DNA of 64,000 nt from Isoetes taiwanensis (lineage: Eukaryota; Streptophyta; Lycopodiopsida; Isoetales; Isoetaceae): assembly GCA_021234155.1 (NCBI GenBank), contig JAJEKV010000004.1, positions 13,982,716 through 14,046,715 on the forward strand, given 5' to 3'. The first letter of the stretch is position 1. Each line of letters starts with the position of its first letter. The position numbers and the translations under genes are program-made. This document shows, piece by piece, positions 20,548 to 31,515 of the stretch. The notes under the pieces were generated by a model, which was not told where the DNA came from, did not search any database, and saw only the letters and a list, made by a program, of their open reading frames with translations.

Positions 20548-20940
20548 GAGTTGGTCGAATACAATCGTGTTAGGTAATGGCCCGTGATTCCCAGTGAGCA
20601 ACGACCGACGTTAGCTTCCCTATAACAATATGAGATCCTTAGTCCGCCATGTCATCCCCCATTCTTGTCAAAGGAAATGATGGTATTTGGGTCAATTTAT
20701 TCTGGGCTTCCTGTTGTATGCTAGGACATAACTGTAAAAGAAATTCGGCAGTTGGATTAGGATTAAACCCACCTTCATTTTATTCGTTCTTGCTATCTTC
20801 TACAAGCGCCTGGCATCAATAATCAAGGCGATCGACATGGCATCAATGTCATGACGTCGATATTCAATGTTGACCACTCAAATATCAATCAATGGTTCGA
20901 GGAAGTCTTGACGCCACTTTTGTTAAATATATGTATATAA
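20548..20940 (+). repeat. dispersed repeat, copy B (partial)
   Basis: Matches about 19755-20160 of copy A with scattered substitutions, including TGTATGCTAGGACATAACTG and GACGCCACTTTTGTTAAATA. The first part is shortened relative to A. Confidence 0.75.
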
Positions 20941-22110
20941 CAAGGAGAAGTGACGGATAGAGTGTAGTTTGGATTTATCTTCCTTTCGATTTAGCCATTA
21001 GAAATTAAGAGCAATTTTTCCAACTACAAAATTATCTAGAACGATTTGAGATAGTCGATAGATCCAAACTTCCTTCTCTCAGTTGCTAGGAATATGTGTC
21101 TGATTCCAGATAAACCGTAGGAAATGGAGCTTAAAAAAGATCCCTTGAGGTAGCCTTTCCAAATTGCGCTCCTAAAGTCTTTCTCATACATTTTGAGCTT
21201 AGTCCCTCTTTCTGGACATTCAATGCCATCGCTTGTGCCATTCAAAACGTCAAAATTATTGCTTGTTCATCAGACTGCCTTTTTCTCTTGTAGTACCTGA
21301 CCCTTTCCTTCAGTGTCTTAGAATAGCTTGTACATGCCTTGATGAATATTTCGCCACTTATAAAGGTCAAGTTCATATTGACCTTGATTTGTCAGATTAT
21401 ATATGCTCTTTAAGTATAGATGTAATATGTACTTATACCTATGAGATGTATTGCAAAGGAGTCTATCACTTGGGAGCCACGATGCTTTGCAATGTGCATT
21501 AGGTGATCATAGCTATATCCTAGATGCAATATTTATGCTCATTTAAGTTTTCGACAAGTGCCTAGCTAGTTATGTTGATTTCATTCTGTACAAACATTTC
21601 GCAAAGGACCTTGTGACATACTCATATTTTGTATTAGATTGAAGCGGATGCTCCTTTAATTTTGCCAACTTATGTCATAGTTAATCCAACTTATGTCATA
21701 ACTTATGCCAACTTATGTCCTACTTAACTTAGTGCAAATTTTAATAAAATCCAAAAACCTATTATTTAAATTTAGTTTTTGGGGGGATGCCTGAGGGTGA
21801 TTGTGTTTTATTTGTGGTAGAGTCCAAGAGGAGATCAATCGCATGATTCGGGTTTCGAATGATGTCAGTATCATAGCTATTTCCAATACTGCAGTTACTG
21901 ATTCCCCTTCCACTCATCTGAAAAGAGTTGAGTTACCATTCGATTTGTGGAGGAGATTGTTCCGACTTTCTAGAAATATTTTGTGGGCTAAATTTGAGGG
22001 TTGCCTGGACAAAAGTTTCTGTCTTGGATTTCAGATAAAATCATGTCCAGAAAGACCTCTGTTCCAGAAAGACCGGGTCATGTAGGAAACTCTACCAGCC
22101 ATAGACTATG

Positions 22111-22706
22111 TCTTCGAGAAGGAAAAAAAATGCGACCAGTTGATGAGCGAAAAATGCACTTTAATGGAAAAATAGGGTAAAGTTAGGGAAAAATGCACTT
22201 TAATACCATAACTTAGGGCAAAATTGGGAATGGAACAATTCCGGATTATAGGTTGAATACAATCGTGTTAAGTAAGCTAAATGGTCCGTGATTCTAGCAG
22301 CTCCCCGCTAATGCCAGTTAATGCTAAATTGAGAATCGCGTCCCAACTAGCTTCCTTATAACAATATGAGATCTTCAGTGTGCCATGTCATCCCCCATTC
22401 TTGTCAAAGGAAATGACATTGTAATTTTATAACACAAAGGAAATGACATTGGCTTTTTATTTAATAACACATTGTAATTTTTTGATGACCTTACAAACAT
22501 ATGTGCATTGGTATTTTCTTGGGCATCTATGTTAAGCACAAGAAGTATAGCATAAATGGAGGTTGTGAAATATTTTCAATTCGAGCAAATGTGAGTTGTT
22601 ATCCCACTTTTTCTAAAAAAAAATCTTATTAATTAGCCTATGCAAATAGTGTGCCACCTTTATCTCCAAGGATACTCCATGAAAAAATGAGCAAGTTTTT
22701 TGGATC
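22111..22706 (+). repeat. dispersed repeat, copy C (internal deletion)
   Basis: Begins CTTCGAGAAGGAAAAAAA like copy A, but jumps from the TCTTGTCAAAGGAAATGA region straight to the AATAACACATTGTAATTT part, so the middle 400 bp or so are missing. It ends just before the large inverted duplication. Confidence 0.75.
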
Positions 22707-23124
22707 ATGTTAAGACCCGCAAGGCAGATGATCGAGGACGATCAGTCTTGAGACGGCTAGTGAGCTAATGTAATTAATTTTTATCTTGAATCTATGTTTT
22801 TGTTTATAACAACCCATTCAATTGATTTAGGGACATTGGTCTATGGTTTCAGGTATTGTTATTTTTAATCCCCCTGGAACCCCCTGTTATTTTGCTATAT
22901 ATCGTTCTAAACGGGGTGCACCCTAGACTACCACAGTCGCCGGATTCGTCGATCCTACGACCTAGATCGTATGTTGGAGCCTCTGGGCACTTCTCTTTTG
23001 CTTATAGTCATTTATGATTGGAGGTGCCTATGATTTTGAAATATGAAATACGATTTCGCCTAAGGTTTTGATGGAATATCGAATCTCTATACGGCTTTGC
23101 TTAAGATTTTAGAATATGAAATAC

Positions 23125-23203
23125 GGGGACTCGAACCTCTACCAAAATAATTCAATGTCCTTATAAGACTGCTTTAACCAATGTACCCAATGAGCTAATG
23201 AGA
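23125..23203 (-). repeat. tRNA-like SINE-type head
   Basis: The minus strand has an A-box-like TAGCTCA...GGTT..AG, an anticodon-arm-like CTTATAAG, and a B box GGTTCGAGTCC. No proper acceptor stem is visible, so it is a tRNA-derived promoter, not a working tRNA gene. Confidence 0.55.
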
Positions 23204-23564
23204 TTAATTTTTATCTTGAATCTATGTTTTTGTTTATAACAACCCATTCAATTGATTTAGGGACATATGTCTATGGTTTCAGGAATTGTTAGTTTTACAT
23301 CCATATCAAATCCCCTGGAACCCCCTGTTATTTTGCTACATATTTCTAAACGAGGTGCACCCTGGACTACCACAATCGTCGGATTCGTTGATCCTACGAC
23401 CCAAATCGTATGTTGCAGCCTCTGGGCACCTCTCGTTTTGCTTATAGTCATTTATGATTGGAGGCGCCTATAATTTTGAAATATGAAATACGATTTCGCC
23501 TAAGGTTTTGATGGAATATCGAATCTCTATACGGCTTTGCCTAAGATTTTAGAATATGAAATAC

Positions 23565-23643
23565 GGGGGCTCGAACCTCTACCAAAATAACTTAATATCC
23601 TTATAAGACTACTCTAACCAATGTACTTAGTGAGCTAATGTGA
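23565..23643 (-). repeat. tRNA-like SINE-type head
   Basis: Same structure as the previous head: minus-strand TAGCTCACTAAG...GGTTAGAG, CTTATAAG and B box GGTTCGAGCCC. The anticodon loop would read TAT (Ile-like). Confidence 0.6.
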
Positions 23644-24920
23644 TTATTTTTTAATCTTGAATCTATTTTTTTTTTTATAACAACCCCTTCAATTGATTAG
23701 GGACATATGGTCTATGGTTTCAGGAATTGTTATTTTTACATCCATATCAAATCCCCCTGGAACCCCCTGTTAGCTTCAGAAACTTCTAAATAAGAAGAGC
23801 TGGATATTATTGCAATGCAAATTTCAAGCAAAAGCTTATGTCTAGAATCATCTGTATATAAAATGCTTTTGATATGCTCAAATTTGATGTGTCTATGCAT
23901 GATGTGCTTAGGGTTTGAGGCCAAAGAATGCCCCACTAGATCCAAAAAACAATTCTTGATCAAAGGCAATATTGGTATGTTAGAGGAGGATTTCAAAGGA
24001 TTCTCAAAGCTGATCCGCAACATTTCCGTCATATGTATTTTGAAATGTGCTTCATAGGCTTCCTGACAAAGCTACTGAATCCAAATTCTAACACTCTCCC
24101 AAAATGGCCAGTGAGCCTTTCCTTTTCAATAATTGAATTGTTTTTTCTTGCAGATCATTGGGTGTCTTCACATACTACTTGCCTAATCTCTGTTATAGAT
24201 AATAACTCATGCTTAATCTTTGCCCTTACAAATTTTCTTTTGATGGATATGGAAGTGCTTGAAGACATCTTTTCTGTCATGTTAGGGACAGACACCTTCA
24301 GGAGCATTTTATCTCTTTGAACAAATGTCGGAGATCCTTCTTAGATATTTTTTATCTTTGAATCTGAAAGCCTATCAATGGATTACATTTTGTCATTAGC
24401 AGTTAAATAATTGCTTGCATAACCCTTGTATGTTTGTAGGAGAAAAAGGATTCACAACTTAATTTCTAGCATGGTTTGAAATTATGATCAAGGTATTGCA
24501 TATATCTATCTTCTGCTTTTTTCTTATATATATTAGTAGTAGGACGTTGATTCTATAGAGAATGTACAACAATTATATTTTCTCAACTGCAGGACATATT
24601 ATGCACTAATTTTGTTGTAAGGTAGTTAAATTTTAAGGTATAGGTTGTATCTTACAATAATGATCCTTTGAGAGAAGTAGTTTACATGCACATGTAGTGC
24701 ATAGTTTCAATTGCTAATTCTTCTATGCTTATCACAAATTTAGAATACATTCAGTCTTTGCAAAGTAAGGAGAATACCACGTCTAGGCCAGAAAGGGAAG
24801 GCAGTCCTTGTTCAGGTTAAAAAGCTGCACTTTGATATATAGCCATTCTTGAAAGATTTGGCAGAAAATAGGCAAGTAAAAAGCTAAAAGCACAAGGTGC
24901 TCATACAAAATTAATGATAT

Positions 24921-25695
24921 CAGTATATGGGCTTATGTAGCAAGTGCTCTTCCTTTAATTAAGAAGGTTGGTGACCAGAGATGCTGGAACTTTGTTCAAG
25001 GTATTAAAGAAGGCAAGAAGCTAGTAAGTTCATGCTACAGATTTCTTACATCCTCAAATACTTTATCACCTTCTCGAAAATGGCACTTACAGACTTTGCC
25101 TTCTCAATGGCAATCCATCTGGAACCTTGTTTGGTCTAAATATAATCCTCCAAAGGTAAATGTTTTACTTTGGCAGGTGATTCATCGCTCTTTGAGAGTT
25201 AATGAGATGGTTCATCGCTTTAAGCCGGGAGTAAGCCCACTTTGCCCAATGTGTGAGCGGTGCATTGAAATATTGGAGCATTGTTTATATTTGTGTGTAG
25301 AGCTGAGTAGTCTTAGGTCCTGGTTGCATTCTCTTTTTGGAGTATCTTTGGATAGTCAGCACTTTCTTTTGGGTATTTATCCAAATCAGTGGACTGCTTC
25401 TAAAAGGATTGCATTTCACATGGCAAAGTCTTGGCTACTATGGAGTGTATGGAAGCGAAGGCGAAGAAAGGTCTTTTATGATAAGCATATTTCTTCTCAG
25501 GTGGTACTTCAAGAAATTCGTAAGAAGTTGTATAATTGCTTTCAGATATCCAATTGGCCTGATCGTATTAAATTTCCAATATGGAGTGATCATCTAAAAG
25601 TGATTGATGCTTTAGGGATATTTCTTACTTCTTGAAGTACTTTGTAATCTTTTGAGTGTATAATATGAAGTAAAACACGTTCTTCAAAAAAAAAA
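24921..25695 (+). mobile_element. 5'-truncated LINE (L1-like 3' end), left palindrome arm
   Basis: Flanked by the 14-bp target duplication AAAATTAATGATAT (24907-24920 and 25692-25705) and ending in a poly-A run after GTTCTTC. The duplicated target joins the two halves of the surrounding palindrome arm when the LINE is removed. It carries the C-terminal zinc-binding domain of the LINE polyprotein. The copy at 28199-28974 is its inverted twin. Confidence 0.85.
25096..25635 (+). pseudogene. LINE reverse-transcriptase zinc-binding domain (zf-RVT), 179 codons
   Basis: The reading shows WQSIWNLVWSKYNPPKVN, VLLWQVIHRSLRVNEMVHRF, then C-PMC...C and HCLYLC (about residues 50-75), followed by a Trp-rich region. 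This is the pattern of the zf-RVT domain (W..P.KV..FLW...C..C..E...H...C) found after reverse transcriptase and RNase H in plant L1-type LINEs. Reverse transcriptase and endonuclease are missing because of 5' truncation. The stop at 25635 is followed by a 3' UTR and poly-A. Confidence 0.8.
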
Positions 25696-25699
25696 TTAA

Positions 25700-25860
25700 T
25701 GATATGAAAAGGCTGAAAGTTGCTCGAATGCTTGAGTAGTTGAAAAGGCTGAAAAGGCTGAAAGTTCTTTGCAATTGCACATGAATATAAATAGTTGTAC
25801 ATATCTGATATAGAGGCAACTACTCAAGCATTCGAGCAACTTTCAGCCATTTCATGTCAT
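25700..25860. repeat. apex hairpin of left sub-palindrome
   Basis: GCTGAAAGTTGCTCGAATGC and following bases (from about 25710) pair with the inverse copy at about 25815-25850. The loop contains two extra AAAAGGCTG units. The same structure occurs inverted at about 28040-28195. Confidence 0.8.
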
Positions 25861-26594
25861 TAATTTTGTATGAACACCTTGTGCTTTTAGCTTTTTACTT
25901 GCCTATTTTTTGTCAAATCTTCCAAGAATGGCTATATATCAAAGTGAAGCTTTTTAACCTGAACAAGGACTGCTTTCCCTTTCTGGCCTAGACCTGGTAT
26001 TCTCCTTACTTTGCAAAGACTGAATGTATTCTAAATTTGTGATAAGCATAGAAGAATTAGCAATTGAAACTATGCACTACATGTGCATGTAAACTACTTC
26101 TATCAAAGGATCATTATTGTAAGATACAACCTATACCTTAAAATTTAACTACCTTACAACAAAATTAGTGCATAATATGTCCTACAGTTGAGAAAATATA
26201 ATTGTTGTACATTCTCTACAGAATCAATGTCCTACTACTAATATATATAAGAAAAAAGCAGAAGATAGATATATGCAATACCTTGATCATAATTTCAAAC
26301 CATGCTAGAAATTAAGTTGTGAATCCTTTTTCTCCTACAAACATACAAGGGTTATGCAAGCAATTATTTAACTGCTAATGACAAAATGTAATCCATTGAT
26401 AGGCTTTCAGATTCAAAGATAAAAAATATCTAAGAAGGATCTCCGACATTTGTTCAAAGAGATAAAATGCTCCTGAAGGTGTCCGTCCCTAACATGACAG
26501 AAAAGATGTCTTCAAGCACTTCCATATCCATCAAAAGAAAATTTGTAAGGGCAAAGATTAAGCATGAGTTATTATCTATAACAGAGATTAGGCA

Positions 26595-27161
26595 ATGCTA
26601 CTTTTTCTTTATATGGATCTCATAGCATTCTCATGGAAATGCATGTCTTTGTTTCAGACTACAATTATTGGAGAAATGCAGACACTATGTGGATTAGCAA
26701 ATGTGGAATTTATTGATCCAAGAGAACATGTCAACATGAATTGGACGGTCAATTATATTATTCTCTCTGTGTCCTTTTGCTGGTTTAAAGCTGAAAGGGT
26801 ATTGAGCCCAGTCATGTTATATTAATATTGGTTTGCACTAAGAATCTATTTGATGTTCTTGTGCTAGATAGTTCCAATTTTAAGAGCTGAGCTTGTGTTG
26901 TTCCATCAATATTACTGTCAACCCAAACATACCGTATATTGATCAAAGGCAATATTGGTATGTTAGAGGAGGATTTCAAGGGATTCTCAAAGCTGATCCG
27001 CAAAATTTCCGTCATATGTATTTTGAAATGTGCTTCATAGGCTTCCTGACAAAGCTACTGAATCCAAGTTCCTAACACTCTCCCAAAATGGCCAGTGAGC
27101 CTTTCCTTTTCAACAATTGAATTGTTTTTTCTTGCAGATCATTGGGTATCTTCACATCTAC
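26595..27161. other. central spacer of the large palindrome
   Basis: Bases 26595-26937 are found only here. One frame reads like an exon (ANVEFIDPREHVNMNWTVNY, about 26698-26760) but I cannot assign it. From 26938 the sequence is a third, direct copy of about 23958-24168, including the coding-looking GGFQGILKADPQNFRHMYFE. The duplication was therefore not a simple two-copy fold. Confidence 0.6.
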
Positions 27162-27269
27162 TTGCCTAATCTCTGTTATAGATAATAACTCATGCTTAAT
27201 CTTTGCCCTTACAAATTTTCTTTTGATGGATATGGAAGTGCTTGAAGACATCTTTTCTGTCACGTTAGG

Positions 27270-27400
27270 AATAGAATAGAATAGTTTTTTTAACGTCCAC
27301 GGAGACCAATAGGTCATGGGACCCATACAATGGGCTAGTACAATCATTACTACTAGGATTAAAAAACCCCTGCCTCGAAAGGTTTTCAAGGGACGTCCCT
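27270..27400 (-). mobile_element. 131-bp non-LTR 3'-end insertion in right arm
   Basis: Absent from the matching place in the left arm. Flanked by GTTAGG (27264-27269 and 27401-27406). On the minus strand it ends CCGTGGACGTTAAAAA then (CTATT)n, like the 3' end at 17.86 kb. A severely 5'-truncated copy inserted after the inverted duplication, or lost cleanly from the left arm. Confidence 0.75.
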
Positions 27401-28198
27401 GTTAGGGACGGACACCTTCAGGAGCATTTTATCTCTTTGAACAAATGTCGGAGATCCTTCTTAGATATTTTTTATCTTTGAATCTGAAAGCCTATCAATG
27501 GATTACATTTTGTCATTAGCAGTTAAATAATTGCTTGCATAACCCTTGTATGTTTGTAGGAGAAAAAGGATTCACAACTTAATTTCTAGCATGGTTTGAA
27601 ATTATGATCAAGGTATTGCATATATCTATCTTCTGCTTTTTTCTTATATATATTAGTAGTAGGACATTGATTCTGTAGAGAATGTACAACAATTATATTT
27701 TCTCAACTGTAGGACATATTATGCACTAATTTTGTTGTAAGGTAGTTAAATTTTAAGGTATAGGTTGTATCTTACAATAATGATCCTTTGATAGAAGTAG
27801 TTTACATGCACATGTAGTGCATAGTTTCAATTGCTAATTCTTCTATGCTTATCACAAATTTAGAATACATTCAGTCTTTGCAAAGTAAGGAGAATACCAG
27901 GTCTAGGCCAGAAAGGGAAAGCAGTCCTTGTTCAGGTTAAAAAGCTTCACTTTGATATATAGCCATTCTTGGAAGATTTGACAAAAAATAGGCAAGTAAA
28001 AAGCTAAAAGCACAAGGTGTTCATACAAAATTAATGACATGAAATGGCTGAAAGTTGCTCGAATGCTTGAGTAGTTGCCTCTATATCAGATATGTACAAC
28101 TATTTATATTCATGTGCAATTGCAAAGAACTTTCAGCCTTTTCAGCCTTTTCAACTACTCAAGCATTCGAGCAACTTTCAGCCTTTTCATATCATTAA

Positions 28199-28974
28199 TT
28201 TTTTTTTTGAAGAACGTGTTTTACTTCATATTATACACTCAAAAGATTACAAAGTACTTCAAGAAGTAAGAAATATCCCTAAAGCATCAATCACTTTTAG
28301 ATGATCACTCCATATTGGAAATTTAATACGATCAGGCCAATTGGATATCTGAAAGCAATTATACAACTTCTTACGAATTTCTTGAAGTACCACCTGAGAA
28401 GAAATATGCTTATCATAAAAGACCTTTCTTCGCCTTCGCTTCCATACACTCCATAGTAGCCAAGACTTTGCCATGTGAAATGCAATCCTTTTAGAAGCAA
28501 ATCCAATCGATTTGGATAAATACCCAAAAGAAAGTGCTGACTATCCAAAGATACTCCAAAAAGAGAATGCAACCAGGACCTAAGACTACTCAGCTCTACA
28601 CACAAATATAAACAATGCTCCAATATTTCAATGCACCGCTCACACATTGGGCAAAGTGGGCTTACTCCCGGCTTAAAGCGATGAACCATCTCATTAACTC
28701 TCAAAGAGCGATGAATCACCCCCAAAGTAAAACATTTACCTTTGGAGGATTATATTTAGACCAAACAAGGTTCCGGATGGATTGCCATTGAGAAGGCAAA
28801 GTCCAGTAAGTGCCATTTTCGAAAGGTGATAAAGTATTTGAGGATGTAAGAAATCTGTAGCATGAACTTACTAGCTTCTTGCCTTCTTTAATACCTTGAA
28901 CAAAGTTCCAGCATCTCTGGTCACCAACCTTCTTAATTAAAGGAAGAGCACTTGCTACATAAGCCCATATACTG
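28199..28974 (-). mobile_element. 5'-truncated LINE, right palindrome arm (twin copy)
   Basis: Inverted copy of the LINE at 24921-25695 with the same target duplication (ATATCATTAATTTT at both ends). Its zf-RVT frame is shorter (142 codons, 28725-28297) because of a small change near 28713-28717, where the left arm has GGCAGGTG, and a local change near 28500. The LINE was in place before the inverted duplication formed. Confidence 0.85.
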
Positions 28975-30253
28975 ATATCATTAATTTTGTATGAGCACCT
29001 TGTGCTTTTAGCTTTTTACTTGCCTATTTTCTGCCAAATCTTTCAAGAATGGCTATATATCAAAGTGCAGCTTTTTAACCTGAACAAGGACTGCCTTCCC
29101 TTTCTGGCCTAGACGTGGTATTCTCCTTACTTTGCAAAGACTGAATGTATTCTAAATTTGTGATAAGCATAGAAGAATTAGCAATTGAAACTATGCACTA
29201 CATGTGCATGTAAACTACTTCTCTCAAAGGATCATTATTGTAAGATACAACCTATACCTTAAAATTTAACTACCTTACAACAAAATTAGTGCATAATATG
29301 TCCTGCAGTTGAGAAAATATAATTGTTGTACATTCTCTATAGAATCAACGTCCTACTACTAATATATATAAGAAAAAAGCAGAAGATAGATATATGCAAT
29401 ACCTTGATCATAATTTCAAACCATGCTAGAAATTAAGTTGTGAATCCTTTTTCTCCTACAAACATACAAGGGTTATGCAAGCAATTATTTAACCGCTAAT
29501 GACAAAATGTAATCCATTGATAGGCTTTTCAGATTCAAAGATAAAAAATATCTAAGAAGGATCTCCGACATTTGTTCAAAGAGATAAAATGCTCCTGAAG
29601 GTGTCTGTCCCTAACATGACAGAAAAGATGTCTTCAAGCACTTCCATATCCATCAAAAGAAAATTTGTAAGGGCAAAGATTAAGCATGAGTTATTATCTA
29701 TAACAGAGATTAGGCAAGTAGTATGTGAAGACACCCAATGATCTGCAAGAAAAAACAATTCAATTATTGAAAAGGAAAGGCTCACTGGCCATTTTGGGAG
29801 AGTGTTAGAATTTGGATTCAAGGCTTTGTCGGAAGCCTATGAAGCACATTTCAAAATACATATGACGGAAATGTTGCGGATCAGCTTTGAGAATCCTTTG
29901 AAATCCTCCTCTAACATACCAATATTGCCTTTGATCAAGAATTGTTTTTTGGATCTAGTGGGGCATTCTTTGGCCTCAAACCCTAAGCACATCATGCATA
30001 GACACATCAAATTTGAGCATATCAAAAGCATTTTATATACAGATGATTCTAGACATAAGCTTTTGCTTGAAATTTGCATTGCAATAATATCCAGCTCTTC
30101 TTATTTAGAAGTTTCTGAAGCTAACAGGGGGTTCCAGGGGGATTTGATATGGATGTAAAAATAACAATTCCTGAAACCATAGACCATATGTCCCTAATCA
30201 ATTGAAGGGGTTGTTATAAAAAAAAAAATAGATTCAAGATTAAAAAATAATCA

Positions 30254-30331
30254 CATTAGCTCACTAAGTACATTGGTTAGAGTAGTCTTATAAGGATATT
30301 AAGTTATTTTGGTAGAGGTTCGAGCCCCCGT
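30254..30331 (+). repeat. tRNA-like SINE-type head
   Basis: A-box-like TAGCTCACTAAG...GGTTAGAG at 30257, CTTATAAG, and B box GGTTCGAGCCC at 30317-30327. tRNA-Ile(UAU)-like loop; no acceptor stem. Confidence 0.6.
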
Positions 30332-30678
30332 ATTTCATATTCTAAAAAATTAGGCAAAGCCATATAGAGATTCGATATTCCATCAAAACCTTAGGCGAAA
30401 TCGTATTTCATATTTCAAAATTATAGGCGCCTCCAATCATAAATGACTATAAGCAAAACGAGAGGTGTCTAGAGGCTGCAACATAGGATCTGGGTCGTAG
30501 GATCAACGAATCCGACGATTGTGGTAGTCCAGGGTGCATCTCGTTTAGAATATGTAGCAAAATAACAGGGGGTTCCAGGGGATTTGATATGGATGTAAAA
30601 ATAACAATTCCTGAAGTCCCTAAATCAATTGAATGGGTTGTTATAAACAAAAACATAGATTCAAGATAAAAATTAATC

Positions 30679-30756
30679 CATTAGCTCACTAGGTACATTG
30701 GTCAAAGCAGTCTTATAAGGACATTGAGTTATTTTGGTAGAGGTTCGAGCCCCCGT
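30679..30756 (+). repeat. tRNA-like SINE-type head
   Basis: Same elements as at 30254; B box GGTTCGAGCCC at 30742-30752. Confidence 0.6.
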
Positions 30757-31123
30757 ATTTCATATTCTAAAATCTTAGGCAAAGTCGTATAGAGATTCGA
30801 TATTCCATCAAAACCTTAGGCGAAATCGTATTTCATATTTCAAAATCATAGGCGCCTCCAATCATAAATGACTGTAAGCAAAACGAGAAGTGCCCAGAGG
30901 CTCCAACATACGATCTGGGTCGTAGGATCGACGAATCCGGCGACTGTGGTAGTCCAGGGTGCACCCCGTTTAGAACTTATATGTAGCAAAATAACAGGGG
31001 GTTCCAGGGGGATTTGATATGGATGTAAAAATAACAATTCCTGAAACCATAGATCATATATCCCTGAATCAATTGAATGGGTTGTTATAAACAAAAACAT
31101 AGATTCAAGATAAAAATTAATCA

Positions 31124-31201
31124 CATTAGCTCACTAGATACATTGGTTAAAGTAGTCTTATAAGGACATTGAGTTATTTTGGTAGAGGTTCGAGCCCCCG
31201 T
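31124..31201 (+). repeat. tRNA-like SINE-type head
   Basis: Same elements; B box GGTTCGAGCCC at 31187-31197. Confidence 0.6.
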
Positions 31202-31375
31202 ATTTCATATTCTAAAATCTTAGACAAGCCGTATAGAGATTCGATATTCCATCAAAACCTTAGGCGAAATCGTATTTCATATTTCAAAATCATAGACCCC
31301 TCCAATCATAAATGATGATTATAAGCAAAACGAGAGGTGCCCAGAGACCCCAATAAAAGGGGGGTTTATGGGGAA

Positions 31376-31515
31376 TTTAATCGCATCGATCCGAGCCATC
31401 GGATCACCATTCTGGGCAGGGAAGAGCCATTATATAAGGCTCTTCTTCCTTCGGGATTGGTTATCGGCGTCTTCTCACAGCAACACTTCTTCCATTCTCA
31501 TTGCTTCGCCACTGT
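31376..31515 (+). promoter_or_regulatory. TATA-containing promoter-like repeat, copy 1
   Basis: GCATCGATCCGAGCCATCGG...ATTCTGGGCAGGG, then TTATATAAGGCTCTTCTTCC and a pyrimidine-rich leader-like stretch. Copy 2 (48747-48890) is about 95% identical by eye. The layout (upstream box, TATA, T/C-rich leader) is that of a strong plant promoter, either duplicated from a host gene or belonging to a mobile element. No clear ORF follows. Confidence 0.55.

Larger units (their letters stand above)
22757..23775 (-). repeat. tandem 425-445-bp repeat units, left edge
   Basis: Units beginning GAGCTAATG at about 22761, 23192 and 23632 follow head to tail; the third is cut at about 23775. Each complete unit contains a tRNA-like head on the minus strand and the phrase CCCCCTGTTATTTTGCTA. 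The same array appears inverted at 30135-31345. A small fragment (CCCCCTGTTATTATGCTACA) is at about 62781. Confidence 0.8.
22757..31135. repeat. large nested inverted duplication (palindrome)
   Basis: The left arm (22757-26595) reappears inverted as the right arm (27162-31135) with a few per cent differences by eye. Within each half a smaller palindrome is visible: the segment from about 24170 to 24907 reappears inverted at about 25840-26595, with an apex near 25785 (AGTTGCTCGAATGCTTGAGT), and likewise around 28100. The structure thus has three apices and four alternating copies of one segment. The 0.57-kb central spacer includes a direct copy of about 23958-24168. Several differences between arms (a 131-bp insertion, small indels) argue against a simple assembly error. 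Confidence 0.85.
30135..31345 (+). repeat. tandem 425-445-bp repeat units, right edge
   Basis: Inverse of the left array: heads at 30257, 30682 and 31127, so spacings of 425 and 445 bp. It extends about 200 bp further outward than the left array. Each unit ends with the GGGTTCCAGGGG...GTTGTTATAAA region. Confidence 0.8.

Noticed and set aside
23815-24057. 80-codon ORF and its mirror at 29837-30079 as a gene
   Set aside because: The frame is short and the better coding signal in this segment lies in another frame; both are parts of the duplicated repeat.
22757-31135. Large palindrome as a pure assembly artefact
   Set aside because: The arms differ by substitutions, small indels and a 131-bp insertion with its own target duplication, which an artificial mirror copy would not have. 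Long-read confirmation is still needed.
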